A stretch of DNA of 64,000 bases, from positions 62,001 to 126,000 of the forward strand of contig CAJXUD010000010.1 of NCBI GenBank assembly GCA_913061415.1, written 5' to 3'. Both the position numbers and the translations under genes were made by a program. Below the pieces are notes generated by a model. The model was not told where the DNA came from. It was given only the letters and a program-made list of their open reading frames with translations, and did no database searches. Positions 18,781 through 28,634 of this stretch are shown piece after piece (positions within the stretch are counted from its first letter, which is position 1; each line of letters begins with the position of its first letter). Source of the stretch: an uncultured Oleispira sp. GTDB taxonomy: Bacteria; Pseudomonadota; Gammaproteobacteria; Pseudomonadales; Oceanobacteraceae.

Positions 18781-19761
18781 TTAGTCGTCTAGTTCGCTAT
18801 AGGTTTCGTTTTGCTCATCGCTTAACGATTGCAATAATTTTTCGAAATCTTCTGGCAATTCAACATCCCATGTCATGTATTCATCGGTCGTTGGGTGCCA
18901 CAAACTTAATTCACGCGCATGCAAGGCCTGGCGTTGAAAAGTTTGCAGTTCTTGGCGTAGGTGCAAAGAGATACCCTTAGGCAAACGGAAACGGCCAAAG
19001 TAGGTCTGATCGCCCACTAAAGGATAACCAATGTGCGACATGTGTACACGAATTTGGTGAGTACGGCCCGTTTCTAACTTACAACGGATATGCGTATGCG
19101 CATTGAATTTTCTTAATACTCGGTAATGAGTAATCGCTTCTTTACCCATGCCTTCTGGTGCAACCGACATTTTGGTACGTTGGGTTGGGTGACGCGCAAT
19201 CGGTGCTTCAACCACACCACCACCGGTCATAACCCCCATCGTAATCGCTTCATACTCACGCCCCATTGAGCGATCTTGTAGCTGATTAACGAGCTGAGTT
19301 TGAGCCTGCAAAGTTTTTGCAACCACCATCAAGCCTGTCGTATCTTTATCTAAACGGTGAACGATGCCCGCACGAGGTACATTTTCAATACCGGGGTAAC
19401 GGTAAAGCAACGCGTTCAATAACGTTCCGCTATAGTTACCAGCCGCCGGATGAACGACTAGGCCTGACGGTTTATTGATCACTAAAATGTCATCGTCTTC
19501 ATAAACAACATTTAATGGAATATCTTCTGCTTCCCAATCGCCTTCGGCTTCTAGAATAACATCCAGCTCTAGATTTTCACCGCCGATCATTTTATCGCGG
19601 CCACGGCGTGTGGCACCGTCTACGGTCAACTTCCCGTCGACAATCCATTGCTGTAAACGCGAGCGGGAGAAATCTGGAAACAGTTCCGCCGCGATCTTAT
19701 CTAGGCGCTTATTACCAAGATGAATGGGGACTAAAACACTGGCTTGTATAGAATTTGACAT
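18781..19761 (-). CDS. rluD: 23S rRNA pseudouridine synthase D
   Basis: RluD makes pseudouridines 1911, 1915 and 1917 in helix 69 of 23S rRNA. The 326-residue protein has an N-terminal S4 RNA-binding domain (about 18-80) and the RluA-family catalytic domain, with the active-site Asp in GIVHRLDKDTTGLMV, plus NKPSGLVVHP and LETGRTHQIRVHM. It is divergent from bamD, as in many gammaproteobacteria. Confidence 0.96.
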   Translation of the reverse strand: MSNSIQASVLVPIHLGNKRLDKIAAELFPDFSRSRLQQWIVDGKLTVDGATRRGRDKMIGGENLELDVILEAEGDWEAEDIPLNVVYEDDDILVINKPSGLVVHPAAGNYSGTLLNALLYRYPGIENVPRAGIVHRLDKDTTGLMVVAKTLQAQTQLVNQLQDRSMGREYEAITMGVMTGGGVVEAPIARHPTQRTKMSVAPEGMGKEAITHYRVLRKFNAHTHIRCKLETGRTHQIRVHMSHIGYPLVGDQTYFGRFRLPKGISLHLRQELQTFQRQALHARELSLWHPTTDEYMTWDVELPEDFEKLLQSLSDEQNETYSELDD

Positions 19762-19871
19762 GAATGAGCTTTAAATGATCTTTAGTGAAGATTAAGACTA
19801 TGATTTAATGACGTTTATTAAACAGCGCCATATTTGACCACCTAGTATACAGTTAAACGGAATATTCCTCC

Positions 19872-20702
19872 ATGAGAAGCTTTACCCAATCGTTTTTGAT
19901 TTTATCTTGTTTGATATTGGCTGCCTGCTCTAGCACTGACAAACGCCCAGAAGACCTAAGCGAGCGTGAGTTTTATGAACAAGCCCGTGAAGCAATGGAA
20001 GATAATAACTTTTTAATCGCCAGTGAGCGTTTACAGCAGTTAGAGTCGCGTTATCCATTCGGTGATTATGCCGAGCAAGCACAGCTTGAACTGATTTATA
20101 CCCAACACATGATGTCGGATATGGAAGGCGCACTCGCCTCAGCGGAGCGTTTTATCCGCCTACATCCGCTGCATAAACAAGTGGATTATGCCTATTACAT
20201 GCGTGGCCTATCGGTCTACGAACTAGGATTTAATTTTGTCGAGCGCTATACGCCGTCAGAGAAAGCACGCCGAGATCCAACCCCTTTCCGTGATGCTTTC
20301 AATCATTTTGATGAATTATTGCGTCGCTATCCTGATAGCCAATATAACGAAGATGCCCAAAAACGCATGATATTTTTACGCGACCGTTTAGCGCAATACG
20401 AAGTCGGTGTTGGTCGCTTTTATTTGAAGCGCCATGCTTATCTAGCCGCTGCTCAGCGCGGTGAGCGCGTTATGTTGGGATATCAAGGTACGAGCGCAGT
20501 CGCCGATGCTTTGGCATTGCAGATAGAAGCCTATCGTTTATTAGGACAAGATTTAGAAGCCAAGCAAGCGCTGGCGTTATTGAAAAAGAATTACCCTAAG
20601 CATAAGCAACTGACAGCGAAAGGTAAGTTTATTGATAGCGGACTGACCAAAGAAGATCGTCGTACACTGATTGGTGTGATGAGCTTTGGATTAATTGAAT
20701 AA
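19872..20702 (+). CDS. bamD: Outer-membrane assembly lipoprotein BamD
   Basis: BamD is an essential lipoprotein of the BAM complex that inserts beta-barrel proteins into the outer membrane. The 276-residue protein has a lipoprotein signal with lipobox LAAC (Cys19) followed by tetratricopeptide-type helices. Family patterns include SRYPFGDYAEQAQLELIY, YYMRGLSVYE and RRYPDSQYNEDAQKRM. Divergent rluD and its position before pilS agree with Pseudomonas, except that nadE is inserted here. Confidence 0.96.
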   Translation: MRSFTQSFLILSCLILAACSSTDKRPEDLSEREFYEQAREAMEDNNFLIASERLQQLESRYPFGDYAEQAQLELIYTQHMMSDMEGALASAERFIRLHPLHKQVDYAYYMRGLSVYELGFNFVERYTPSEKARRDPTPFRDAFNHFDELLRRYPDSQYNEDAQKRMIFLRDRLAQYEVGVGRFYLKRHAYLAAAQRGERVMLGYQGTSAVADALALQIEAYRLLGQDLEAKQALALLKKNYPKHKQLTAKGKFIDSGLTKEDRRTLIGVMSFGLIE

Positions 20703-20711
20703 TTTACAAAC

Positions 20712-20743
20712 CGGGTTCATTGCAAAGCACGAACCCGATTTCA
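20712..20743 (+). terminator. Terminator-like hairpin after bamD
   Basis: CGGGTTC (20712-20718) pairs with GAACCCG (20731-20737), followed by ATTTC. The T-run is short. Confidence 0.6.
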
Positions 20744-20811
20744 TTGCCTAACCTAACCACCCTTAGTATTACCTACCAGCACCGACCTGCACCTATCAGC
20801 ACTGACACAGT

Positions 20812-22518
20812 CTAGCTACCCGCCTTCCAACCATTAGTAATCGGATAGCGACGGTCGCGGCCAAATCCTCTTGATGTAATTCGAACACCAATCGGTGATT
20901 GACGACGCTTATATTCAGACAAGTCGACTAAGCGAACAACGCGAGTCACATCTTCGCGCGCAAAACCCTTCGCGATAATGCCTTCAACGCTGACATCCTC
21001 TTCAACGTAATATTCTAAAATTTGATCCAGAATGTCGTAAGGAGGCAAGCTGTCTTCATCAACTTGATCCGGCGCCAACTCTGCTGAAGGCGGTCGCGTT
21101 ATCACTCGATCCGGAATAATTTCCGCTTCATGCTGCTCTGCCGCTAAGGCATTACGATAGCGAGAAAGCTGAAATACGATGGTTTTATACACATCTTTTA
21201 ATGCACTATAGCCCCCTACCATGTCGCCATAAAGCGTGGCATAACCCACGGCCATTTCGCTTTTATTACCGGTAGTCATGACCATGTAGCCTTTCTTATT
21301 CGAAATAGCCATTAACATCACCCCACGACAACGCGCCTGTAGGTTTTCTTCTGTAGTATCACGCGGCAAGCCGGCAAACTCATCTTCCAACGCCAGCATA
21401 AATGCATCGTACATAGGCTCAATCGGCAAGACTTTGTAACTAATACCCAAGGCATCCGCCTCTAGCTTGGCATCTTCCATACTCATTGATGACGTGTATT
21501 TAAACGGCATCATAACCGCCTCAACACGATCTTTACCAATTGCATCCACCGCAATCGCTAAGGTCAGCGCCGAATCAATTCCGCCCGACAAGCCTAAAAC
21601 AATGCCTTTAAAACCATTTTTCTCAATGTAGTCACGCACACCCAATACCAGCGTATCGTAAATACTGGCTAGCGCTGCTTTGGGTAACGGTACGGCTGAG
21701 CCCGCCGAGACGTTGGCTGGCACACAGGTTAGACGCTGATTCTGTGGCAAGTAATCAAAGTCCACCAGCGCCAAGCTACTCTCATGCTCAGGCAGACTAG
21801 CAACTAATTGCCCTTCTCGATCGGTCACAAAAGAAGCACCATCAAACACAAGCTCATCTTGTCCACCCACCTGATTCACATAAACAATCGGCAATTGATG
21901 ACGCTTTGCGTGATTAGCCAGCAACTCATGACGCTGCTGCAACTTCCCTGCATGAAACGGCGAGGCATTAATATTAATAATTAGCTCTGCCCCAGCGGCC
22001 TTTGATTCTGCAATAGGATGCTCATGCCAAATATCTTCACATACGGTTAAGCCGACCTTATGACCTAGCCAGTCAAAGACACAGACATTTTTGCCAGCGG
22101 TAAAATAACGTTGCTCATCAAATACTTGATAGTTAGGTAAGCAGCGTTTGGCGTATTGAGCAATTTGCTTACCCTTACTCCATACCCCCGCCATATTGAA
22201 GAGCTGACCGTCTTGCTGCCATGGATAACCCACCACAATCGCGACATCTGCGCTTAAATTTGCGACCTGCTGCACGGCACTTTCAATGCGATGCTGTAGA
22301 CTTGGTCGTAATAATAAATCTTCTGGTGGATAACCAATGAGTGCAAGCTCTGAGAAAACCACCATTAAGGCGCGCTCTTCAGAGATATCACCTTCATGCT
22401 GAGTCTTATCATGCTGAGCCTTAGCATCAGCGACAGCCGTAGCAATAAGTTGGAGATTGCCGTCAATATCACCCACTTTAAAGTTGACTTGGGCGAGGGC
22501 GATTGAGAATTGTTGCAT
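20812..22518 (-). CDS. nadE: Glutamine-dependent NAD+ synthetase
   Basis: NadE amidates deamido-NAD to NAD using ammonia released from glutamine. The 568-residue form has an N-terminal nitrilase-type amidase domain (Glu in FSELALIGYPPEDLL, catalytic Cys in LTVCEDIWHE) and a C-terminal NAD synthase with the PP-loop GLSGGIDSALTL. TTGNKSEMAVGYATLYGDM binds the nucleotide. The gene is divergent from pilS. It interrupts the bamD-pilS order I recall from Pseudomonas. Confidence 0.96.
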   Translation of the reverse strand: MQQFSIALAQVNFKVGDIDGNLQLIATAVADAKAQHDKTQHEGDISEERALMVVFSELALIGYPPEDLLLRPSLQHRIESAVQQVANLSADVAIVVGYPWQQDGQLFNMAGVWSKGKQIAQYAKRCLPNYQVFDEQRYFTAGKNVCVFDWLGHKVGLTVCEDIWHEHPIAESKAAGAELIININASPFHAGKLQQRHELLANHAKRHQLPIVYVNQVGGQDELVFDGASFVTDREGQLVASLPEHESSLALVDFDYLPQNQRLTCVPANVSAGSAVPLPKAALASIYDTLVLGVRDYIEKNGFKGIVLGLSGGIDSALTLAIAVDAIGKDRVEAVMMPFKYTSSMSMEDAKLEADALGISYKVLPIEPMYDAFMLALEDEFAGLPRDTTEENLQARCRGVMLMAISNKKGYMVMTTGNKSEMAVGYATLYGDMVGGYSALKDVYKTIVFQLSRYRNALAAEQHEAEIIPDRVITRPPSAELAPDQVDEDSLPPYDILDQILEYYVEEDVSVEGIIAKGFAREDVTRVVRLVDLSEYKRRQSPIGVRITSRGFGRDRRYPITNGWKAGS

Positions 22519-22596
22519 AGCGATTATCTTTGACCACGGGATATTTGCCGCGTATTGTCGAAAAATTGTGAACAGGTTGCAAACGGATATTTCAAA

Positions 22597-24198
22597 ATGT
22601 GGTTAAAACCAGCGGACGTTCTTGTCCAAGGGCAGAGATTATTACGCTATTACAGCTTTTATACCCTGCTATTATCGCTCATGCTCATTGTGCTAGACAG
22701 CTTGGATACAGGCAATTCCATTGTTGCCCATGCCGACCCGCGTAGCTTCTTATTTGCCAATACGGCGTACGTATTTTGGTCAGCGATCATGCTGGGGGTT
22801 TCTGGCTCCCGCCTCAGCACTCACCCTCAATATGCCATCACCTATTTCTTTGGTGACATAACACTACTTATTATTATGATGCAGGCCAGTGGCGGCTTAG
22901 GCAGTGGATTCAGCAACCTTATCCTGATCCCAATCTTCATTTCCAACTTATTGGTGACTCGTTCCTTAGGCTATTCCGTCGCCGCTTGGACCACTATTGC
23001 GGTGATTTATACTCAGCATTTTTTACCCGGGCAGTTTCACGAAAAAGAAGTATTCACCTCAGGATTGTATGGTTTCTTTTGTTTTACGCTGGCCTTTTTA
23101 ACCCAAACGCTTTCGGGAAAACTCAACAGTACATTAGACCTCGCCTATCGACAGGCTGAAAATATTTCTCGTTTACGAAAAATCAATAAAAATGTTTTCC
23201 TCGCGCTGCCAGATGCCATTATTGCCTGCGATAAAGACCATAGAATACTCTTAAGCAACGAAACCGCCAAAAATTGGTTTAATTGTGTCGATGGAAAATC
23301 GTTACCTCTGGTACTGCTTAATACCAGCGAACACCAAAATGAAACAAGCCTCCATATTAATCACAATGACCACCTGTATATATTAAACAAGTCAGCCCTA
23401 CTCAACTCGACACATGGGGATTATGTGTTAGTCATCGAAGATAGCGCCCATATTGCCGCAGAAGCTCAACAAATTAAACTAGCCTCACTTGGCCGCTTAA
23501 CCGCTAGCATTGCTCACGAAATTCGTAACCCGTTAAGCGCACTTCGCCACGCCGCTCAACTGTTAGCCGAAGCACCGGATCTATCAAAAGGCGATATAAA
23601 GCTTACTCAAATTATTGAGCAGCACTGCATGCGCATCAACCGCACGGTTGAAGACATCCTACAAATTAGCCGTCGCAACCATGCCAGCATTGAAGTGATT
23701 AAATTAAAACCGTGGTTAGAGCATTTTAAAGAATCATTCCAGCAAGCCCATGATGACGCCTTTTCAATAAACATCACGTGTAGCCCTGATTTCTTAATCA
23801 AATTCGACCCTGATCAATTACAACAAGTATTGCACAACATATGCGGTAATGGCCTACGTTACGCCTTGCTCAAAAATCCAGACAACGCACAGTTAAAATT
23901 AACCGCAAAACAAGAGTCTGATGGTTCCGTTCGTCTCTATTTGATGGATAATGGCCCAGGCATTAGTGAAGACAACCAAAAGAACTTATTTGAACCCTTC
24001 TTCACCACCGAACATACCGGCACGGGCTTAGGTCTATATCTATGCCGAGAAATTTGCGAAGCCAATAAAGCTAGCATCACACACATGGCCAGCGACCACT
24101 TAGATTCGGGAGACTTCGATGTGAAAGACTTAGATATGGAAGACTTAGGCACGTGTTTCAGCCTTACCTTTGCTAAAGTGACACAGGAATTAGCGTAA
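22597..24198 (+). CDS. pilS: Type IV pilus sensor kinase PilS
   Basis: PilS, with PilR, controls major pilin expression and can sense pilin in the inner membrane. From ATG 22597 the protein has 533 residues, close to the Pseudomonas length; a TTG at 22555 is possible but less likely. There are about six membrane helices in the first 190 residues, then a PAS-like region, HisKA with the phospho-His in SIAHEIRNPLSALRH, and an HATPase with NICGNGLRYAL, DNGPGIS and GTGLGLYL. Its stop shares a base with the pilR start (TAATG). Confidence 0.94.
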   Translation: MWLKPADVLVQGQRLLRYYSFYTLLLSLMLIVLDSLDTGNSIVAHADPRSFLFANTAYVFWSAIMLGVSGSRLSTHPQYAITYFFGDITLLIIMMQASGGLGSGFSNLILIPIFISNLLVTRSLGYSVAAWTTIAVIYTQHFLPGQFHEKEVFTSGLYGFFCFTLAFLTQTLSGKLNSTLDLAYRQAENISRLRKINKNVFLALPDAIIACDKDHRILLSNETAKNWFNCVDGKSLPLVLLNTSEHQNETSLHINHNDHLYILNKSALLNSTHGDYVLVIEDSAHIAAEAQQIKLASLGRLTASIAHEIRNPLSALRHAAQLLAEAPDLSKGDIKLTQIIEQHCMRINRTVEDILQISRRNHASIEVIKLKPWLEHFKESFQQAHDDAFSINITCSPDFLIKFDPDQLQQVLHNICGNGLRYALLKNPDNAQLKLTAKQESDGSVRLYLMDNGPGISEDNQKNLFEPFFTTEHTGTGLGLYLCREICEANKASITHMASDHLDSGDFDVKDLDMEDLGTCFSLTFAKVTQELA

Positions 24199-25544
24199 TG
24201 TACAAAGCATTAATTATTGATGACGAACCTGATATCCGCGCCCTCATACAAATAACATTAGAGCGTATGGATATCGAATGCTCTTGTGCCGCTGATTTTA
24301 GTCAAGCGATTACACTCTTAGAACAGCAAGAGTTTCATTTCTGCTTAACCGACATGAAATTACCAGACGGTAATGGCATGGACTTAATTGCCTTAGCGCA
24401 GAAAAAATACAAAAGAATGCCCATCGCCATGATTACCGCATTCGGAAATATGGAAACAGCCGTTGAAGCGTTAAAATCAGGCGCTTTTGACTTCATCGCG
24501 AAACCCATTGATCTTGCTCGTTTACGTGAAGTCGTCACGGCAGCGCTTAAACTCACAGAAGTACCACTCGCTACCGATGTCAATAAAGCGAGTACCGTGC
24601 GTTTAATTGGCGACTCAAAAGCCATGATGAGTCTTAACAACCAAATAGAAAAAGTTGCCCGTACCCAGGCCCCAATTTTTATTCACGGCCAATCGGGAAC
24701 CGGCAAAGAATTAGTCGCACAGCTGATTCACTCCTTAGGAGCACGACGCGACAAACCTTTTATCGCGGTTAACTGCGGCGCTATTCCTAGAGATTTAATG
24801 GAAAGTGAATTTTTTGGCCACATGAAAGGCAGCTTTACTGGCTCAACTTCCGACAAACTAGGTTTCTTCCGCGCAGCCGATGGTGGCACGCTGTTTTTAG
24901 ACGAAGTCAGTGAACTACCCATTGATATGCAAGCCAAGCTATTGCGCGTCATTCAAGAGCAATCGGTGCGCCCTGTCGGTTATGAACAAGAGCTTCCAAT
25001 TGATGTTCGCATCTTAAGCGCCAGCCATAGAGACTTACATCAGCGCGTCGAAGAAGAACTCTTTCGCCAAGACTTATACTTCCGCCTGAACGTCATCACC
25101 ATTAAAACACCACCACTAACCCAGCGACCTGAAGACATCCCCATGCTGGCCGATCATTTTATCGCCAAGTACGCAAAAGAGTGGCAAATGCCAGCCGTAC
25201 AACTGGCGCCAAAAACCTTGGCCGCACTATGCGAATACTCATTTCCTGGGAACGTGCGAGAACTGGAAAACATTTTACAACGCGCATTCACCATGTCTGA
25301 GAATGACGTGATTAGCATTGAAGACCTCAACCTACCAAACCACCAAAGCCAGCCTGTGCAGGCAGTAGAAAGCTCTACCAACATGGCGGATGGCAATTTA
25401 GAAGCCTATATCGAAAATATTGAGCGCTTAGCCATTAATGAGGCCTTGGAAGCAACGCGCTGGAATAAAACTGCGGCGGCTGAGAAACTGGGTATTAGTT
25501 TTCGGGCACTGCGATATCGTTGTAAAAAATTGAATATTGAGTAG
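24198..25544 (+). CDS. pilR: NtrC-family response regulator PilR
   Basis: The 448-residue sigma-54 activator has a receiver domain (Asp in LTDMKLPDGNG), an AAA+ domain with Walker A GQSGTGKE, the sigma-54 contact loop GSFTG, Walker B GGTLFLDE, and a C-terminal Fis-type helix-turn-helix (TRWNKTAAAEKLGISFRAL). It is cotranscribed with pilS. I found no convincing -24/-12 promoter inside this window, so its pilin target is probably elsewhere. Confidence 0.95.
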   Translation: MYKALIIDDEPDIRALIQITLERMDIECSCAADFSQAITLLEQQEFHFCLTDMKLPDGNGMDLIALAQKKYKRMPIAMITAFGNMETAVEALKSGAFDFIAKPIDLARLREVVTAALKLTEVPLATDVNKASTVRLIGDSKAMMSLNNQIEKVARTQAPIFIHGQSGTGKELVAQLIHSLGARRDKPFIAVNCGAIPRDLMESEFFGHMKGSFTGSTSDKLGFFRAADGGTLFLDEVSELPIDMQAKLLRVIQEQSVRPVGYEQELPIDVRILSASHRDLHQRVEEELFRQDLYFRLNVITIKTPPLTQRPEDIPMLADHFIAKYAKEWQMPAVQLAPKTLAALCEYSFPGNVRELENILQRAFTMSENDVISIEDLNLPNHQSQPVQAVESSTNMADGNLEAYIENIERLAINEALEATRWNKTAAAEKLGISFRALRYRCKKLNIE

Positions 25545-25603
25545 GCCGATATTTTAATTCGAAAAGAACGCTGATAAATAATACAAAACAAAATCGCACA
25601 CTC

Positions 25604-25637
25604 TTTAGTGGTTTATCACCTCGGCCACTAAGTTTTT
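25604..25637 (+). terminator. Rho-independent terminator of pilSR
   Basis: TTTAGTGG (25604-25611) pairs with CCACTAAG (25625-25632), followed by TTTTT. A second inverted repeat (ACTTAACGGTA at 25652 with TACCGTTAAGT at 25676) lies just downstream. Confidence 0.72.
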
Positions 25638-25839
25638 CAGGCTATCAATCTACTTAACGGTATTTTCTCTAAACTTACCGTTAAGTATTAATTTTATCTC
25701 AGAAGAATTTATTGTTTTATTAGGCCGATAGACTGATTCTGCCCCGTTATTGCTGCGCCATCCAAAAATACTGCTGTAATCAACTAGTCATTAATTCAAG
25801 TACGAATTACAAGCTGGAAGACTTACCAAGGACGGTTAT

Positions 25840-26409
25840 ATGTACGGAAATAAACATTATAAAAAGTGCGATCACAATAAGAACTTAGGGCTAACGCTAA
25901 TAGAGCTCGTTACAGTCACCGCACTTGTATCCGTAATCGCAAGCGCCGCTAGCAGCGGTATAGAATCAACCAAATACTGGCTAGAACCAAACCGATTATT
26001 CAGTGCCATTCAAGAAACAAGATCTCTCTCCATAACTCATAACGAACATGCCGTTTTATGCCCTACAGAGGATGGTTTTAACTGCATCAAAAACTGGCAG
26101 CTGCCGTTAATCATGTTCATTGATTACAATAACAACAAAAAGCGAGATGGGAATGAAAGACTCTTCCAGACCATTACGCCTTATTCCAACATAGAACGCA
26201 CCATTGAATACCCACGCACACAAATTAGGTTCAACGGCCAAGGGCAGATCAATGGCTACACTGGCACATTAAAGTACTGCTCAGAATACAATTCAAAAGG
26301 CATTGTTTTATCAAGAGTCGGCAGAATTCGCGTCATTCAAGATCTTAAAAGAAGAAAGTCCGCATTAAGTACAGACAAGCAGCCGACCTGCCCACCCCCT
26401 TCAATTTGA
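25840..26409 (+). CDS. fimT: FimT-like minor pilin/pseudopilin
   Basis: The 189-residue protein has a type III prepilin signal: an 18-residue leader, then G/LTLIELVTVTALVSVIA with the conserved Glu5. A GspH/FimT-type globular domain follows. By position after pilSR it corresponds to FimT. A strong stem-loop separates it from the following operon. Cys residues near the middle and end could form disulfides. Role in pilus priming or DNA uptake is family knowledge, not shown here. Confidence 0.8.
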   Translation: MYGNKHYKKCDHNKNLGLTLIELVTVTALVSVIASAASSGIESTKYWLEPNRLFSAIQETRSLSITHNEHAVLCPTEDGFNCIKNWQLPLIMFIDYNNNKKRDGNERLFQTITPYSNIERTIEYPRTQIRFNGQGQINGYTGTLKYCSEYNSKGIVLSRVGRIRVIQDLKRRKSALSTDKQPTCPPPSI

Positions 26410-26417
26410 TTATAAAA

Positions 26418-26450
26418 AGCCCCCTTAAATCACCCTTTAAGGGGGCTATT
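26418..26450 (+). terminator. Stem-loop after fimT
   Basis: AGCCCCCTTAAA (26418-26429) pairs perfectly with TTTAAGGGGGCT (26436-26447), loop TCACCC. The tail is ATTATC. Confidence 0.75.
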
Positions 26451-26526
26451 ATCAGTTAGTCTTGATGAATACACCGCTTATCTTACGAGACTGCCAGAGT
26501 AGAAGTATTTAGATAATAATACTCTT

Positions 26527-27099
26527 ATGAAAAATACTAATGCGTTTACCCTTATCGAGCTCATGATTGTTATCGCCATTGTTGGCATTATTGCTATTAT
26601 TGCAGTGCCCAATATGCGAGCGATGATCTCTAATAGCAAAAGCATCTCTGTCAGCAACCAGCTGATGATTGATATTATGTATACTCGTAGCGTCGCGATT
26701 AGACATCAAGCAAATGCTCAAATGGTTCCTATCGATCTTATTAACGGCACGGGAACATTGGCAGGTGGCGGAGGCGTCAACTGGGCTGCTGGCTGGGTTA
26801 TAATCAGTACTGCCAATCCAGGAGTAACTCTGCGACAGCAAGAGAACATGGGGCCAGACCCTCAGATCCGCTCTGTCGCATTTTTTACAACCGATGCAGG
26901 AGTTAATATTCCAACAGGTACTTTAGATTCTGCTAACCCGATCGAATTTAACGCAGAGGGTATCGCTGAGCGTGGTGGCGCTCTTGAAATTGGGGTTCTA
27001 GGATGCGCTGGTGATTACGCTCGCCGACTACACATTAACCAGATAGGGCAAGTTATTAGTACTGACATACTTTGCCCAGCGGGGTTTGCTGCACGATGA
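26527..27099 (+). CDS. fimU: FimU-like minor pilin
   Basis: The 190-residue protein is a GspH/FimU-type minor pilin, first gene of the minor pilin operon. The mature N-terminus [23 protein letters not shown] is typical, but the residue before the cleavage site is Ala (NTNA/FTLIE) where prepilin peptidase substrates nearly always have Gly. Minor pilins FimU, PilV, PilW, PilX and PilE, with PilY1, form the priming tip complex of type IV pili. Its stop overlaps the pilV start (ATGA). Confidence 0.85.
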   Translation: MKNTNAFTLIELMIVIAIVGIIAIIAVPNMRAMISNSKSISVSNQLMIDIMYTRSVAIRHQANAQMVPIDLINGTGTLAGGGGVNWAAGWVIISTANPGVTLRQQENMGPDPQIRSVAFFTTDAGVNIPTGTLDSANPIEFNAEGIAERGGALEIGVLGCAGDYARRLHINQIGQVISTDILCPAGFAAR

Positions 27100-27737
27100 A
27101 AACAATATTTGCGCCTTTATATAACTCATCTGCCGGACTGACCTTAATTGAAGTCCTTGTCACTATGATGATCACTAGCATTGGCTTAATGGGGCTAATG
27201 TCTTTACAAATGCAGGCACTAAAAGCGACCCAAGACGCGGGGAATCATAGCCATGCCACATTGATTCTAAATGACCTAGCGAGCCGAATTAGAGCTAATA
27301 AAGGGTCTTCTTCGAGCTACGTTCGTGTCGGAGCTGTCAACTGCCCCTTCGACCCAGGCCCTGTACCAGTAACTGCCTGCAGCAATTATGCAACGGGAAG
27401 TGCTCGCGTTGTCTCCGCAGTTTGCACTGGGCCAGAAATGGCAGCATGGGATCTGTTTGAAGTCGCCTGTGGATTACCTCGTGACAACATTAATATTCAA
27501 GGCAATCCAATTGATGCATTGCCAAGTCTCCCTGGTCGAAATTGGGGACCAACAATAACGGTTCTATGTCCGGACCCAGCGGGCTGTGTTGATGGTGACC
27601 CCTTACAGCTTGCTTTAACTTGGAGAGCTAAAGTGGATGCAACTGAAGCGACTGAAGCGTCCGCAGCCATTCGTCAAGACCCTGATAACACTCTTACAGT
27701 CACAAGAAGAGTAAACCCAAGATTGGTGACCCAATGA
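27096..27737 (+). CDS. pilV: Minor pilin PilV
   Basis: From ATG 27096 the protein has 213 residues, with a 15-residue leader and prepilin site G/LTLIEVLVTMMITSIGLMGLMSLQMQALK, the typical PilV N-terminus. The globular domain has several Cys. ATGA overlaps at both ends (with fimU and pilW) indicate translational coupling. A longer frame beginning at 27072 lies within fimU and is unlikely. Confidence 0.9.
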   Translation: MKTIFAPLYNSSAGLTLIEVLVTMMITSIGLMGLMSLQMQALKATQDAGNHSHATLILNDLASRIRANKGSSSSYVRVGAVNCPFDPGPVPVTACSNYATGSARVVSAVCTGPEMAAWDLFEVACGLPRDNINIQGNPIDALPSLPGRNWGPTITVLCPDPAGCVDGDPLQLALTWRAKVDATEATEASAAIRQDPDNTLTVTRRVNPRLVTQ

Positions 27738-28633
27738 ATAATAATTCCCAGCGTGGTTTTACATTAGTCGAACTCATGATCACCTTGGTGCTGTCATTGT
27801 TAATAACCTATGGTATTGCACAAGTTTTGATTAGTTCAAATCAAAATTCAACAAGTTCTGACGGCGTATCCCAAGCCCAAGAGACGGCTCGTTTCGTGAT
27901 GTCATTTGTGGGTAGACAGATTAGAGCAACGGGCATTAACTCTATGAGTGATCGAGAGTTAACCTCAAGAACAGCCATGGGCTGTGATGTTGCCGACCTA
28001 AACGCCAATAATGCTTGCTCATTTAATAACGATGCTGGCGCAACTGAGGCGAATATTACAGTTGGCCCTGGAATTCTGAGTGGAGACCGTCTAGCTTTAT
28101 CATGGATTCCCCCCTCTATTGACCTTACGTATCCACCATTCACTCCAGGCGATCCAAGCCCTATTTTTCCGAGTATAACCACCGATTGTACGGGGGCAAC
28201 GTTTCCAGGATTTTCACCAAATACAACGATCATCAATACTTTCTGGGTAAGCCTTGATCCCCTTACACAGACTAACTCTTTGTTTTGCCAAGGCCGCCTA
28301 TATAATAACGTCACCGAAACAATCATACCGCCTGCAGGGGCTGCTCAAGTCATTGCTAACGGCGTTGAAGCGATACATTTCTTATACGGAGAAGCCACTA
28401 ACCTAGCATCTGATGATGTAACGCGTTATGTCAATGCTAATGAAGTGAATGACTGGAACAGAGTTTTTGCAATAAAGGTATCGGTAATGACACGTTCTCT
28501 TGGCGATATCACAAACTTTGTCAGCACTAAACAGTACGTCATGTTGGACTCAGATATTTACACTTTTACTGACGCCATCAATCGCCAAGTCTTCAGCTCA
28601 ACCTTTTTCATTCCTAATCGTGGAGAAGAATAA
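27734..28633 (+). CDS. pilW: Minor pilin PilW
   Basis: The 299-residue protein starts MNNNSQRG/FTLVELMITLVLSLLI, a short leader with canonical Gly at -1 and Glu5. The large globular domain carries the QETARFVMSFVGRQIRATG segment typical of PilW. The start overlaps the pilV stop (ATGA). Confidence 0.9.
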   Translation: MNNNSQRGFTLVELMITLVLSLLITYGIAQVLISSNQNSTSSDGVSQAQETARFVMSFVGRQIRATGINSMSDRELTSRTAMGCDVADLNANNACSFNNDAGATEANITVGPGILSGDRLALSWIPPSIDLTYPPFTPGDPSPIFPSITTDCTGATFPGFSPNTTIINTFWVSLDPLTQTNSLFCQGRLYNNVTETIIPPAGAAQVIANGVEAIHFLYGEATNLASDDVTRYVNANEVNDWNRVFAIKVSVMTRSLGDITNFVSTKQYVMLDSDIYTFTDAINRQVFSSTFFIPNRGEE

Positions 28634-28634
28634 T

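Noticed and set aside
22555-22596. TTG start giving a longer PilS
   Set aside because: ATG 22597 yields the usual family length and begins just before the first membrane helix.
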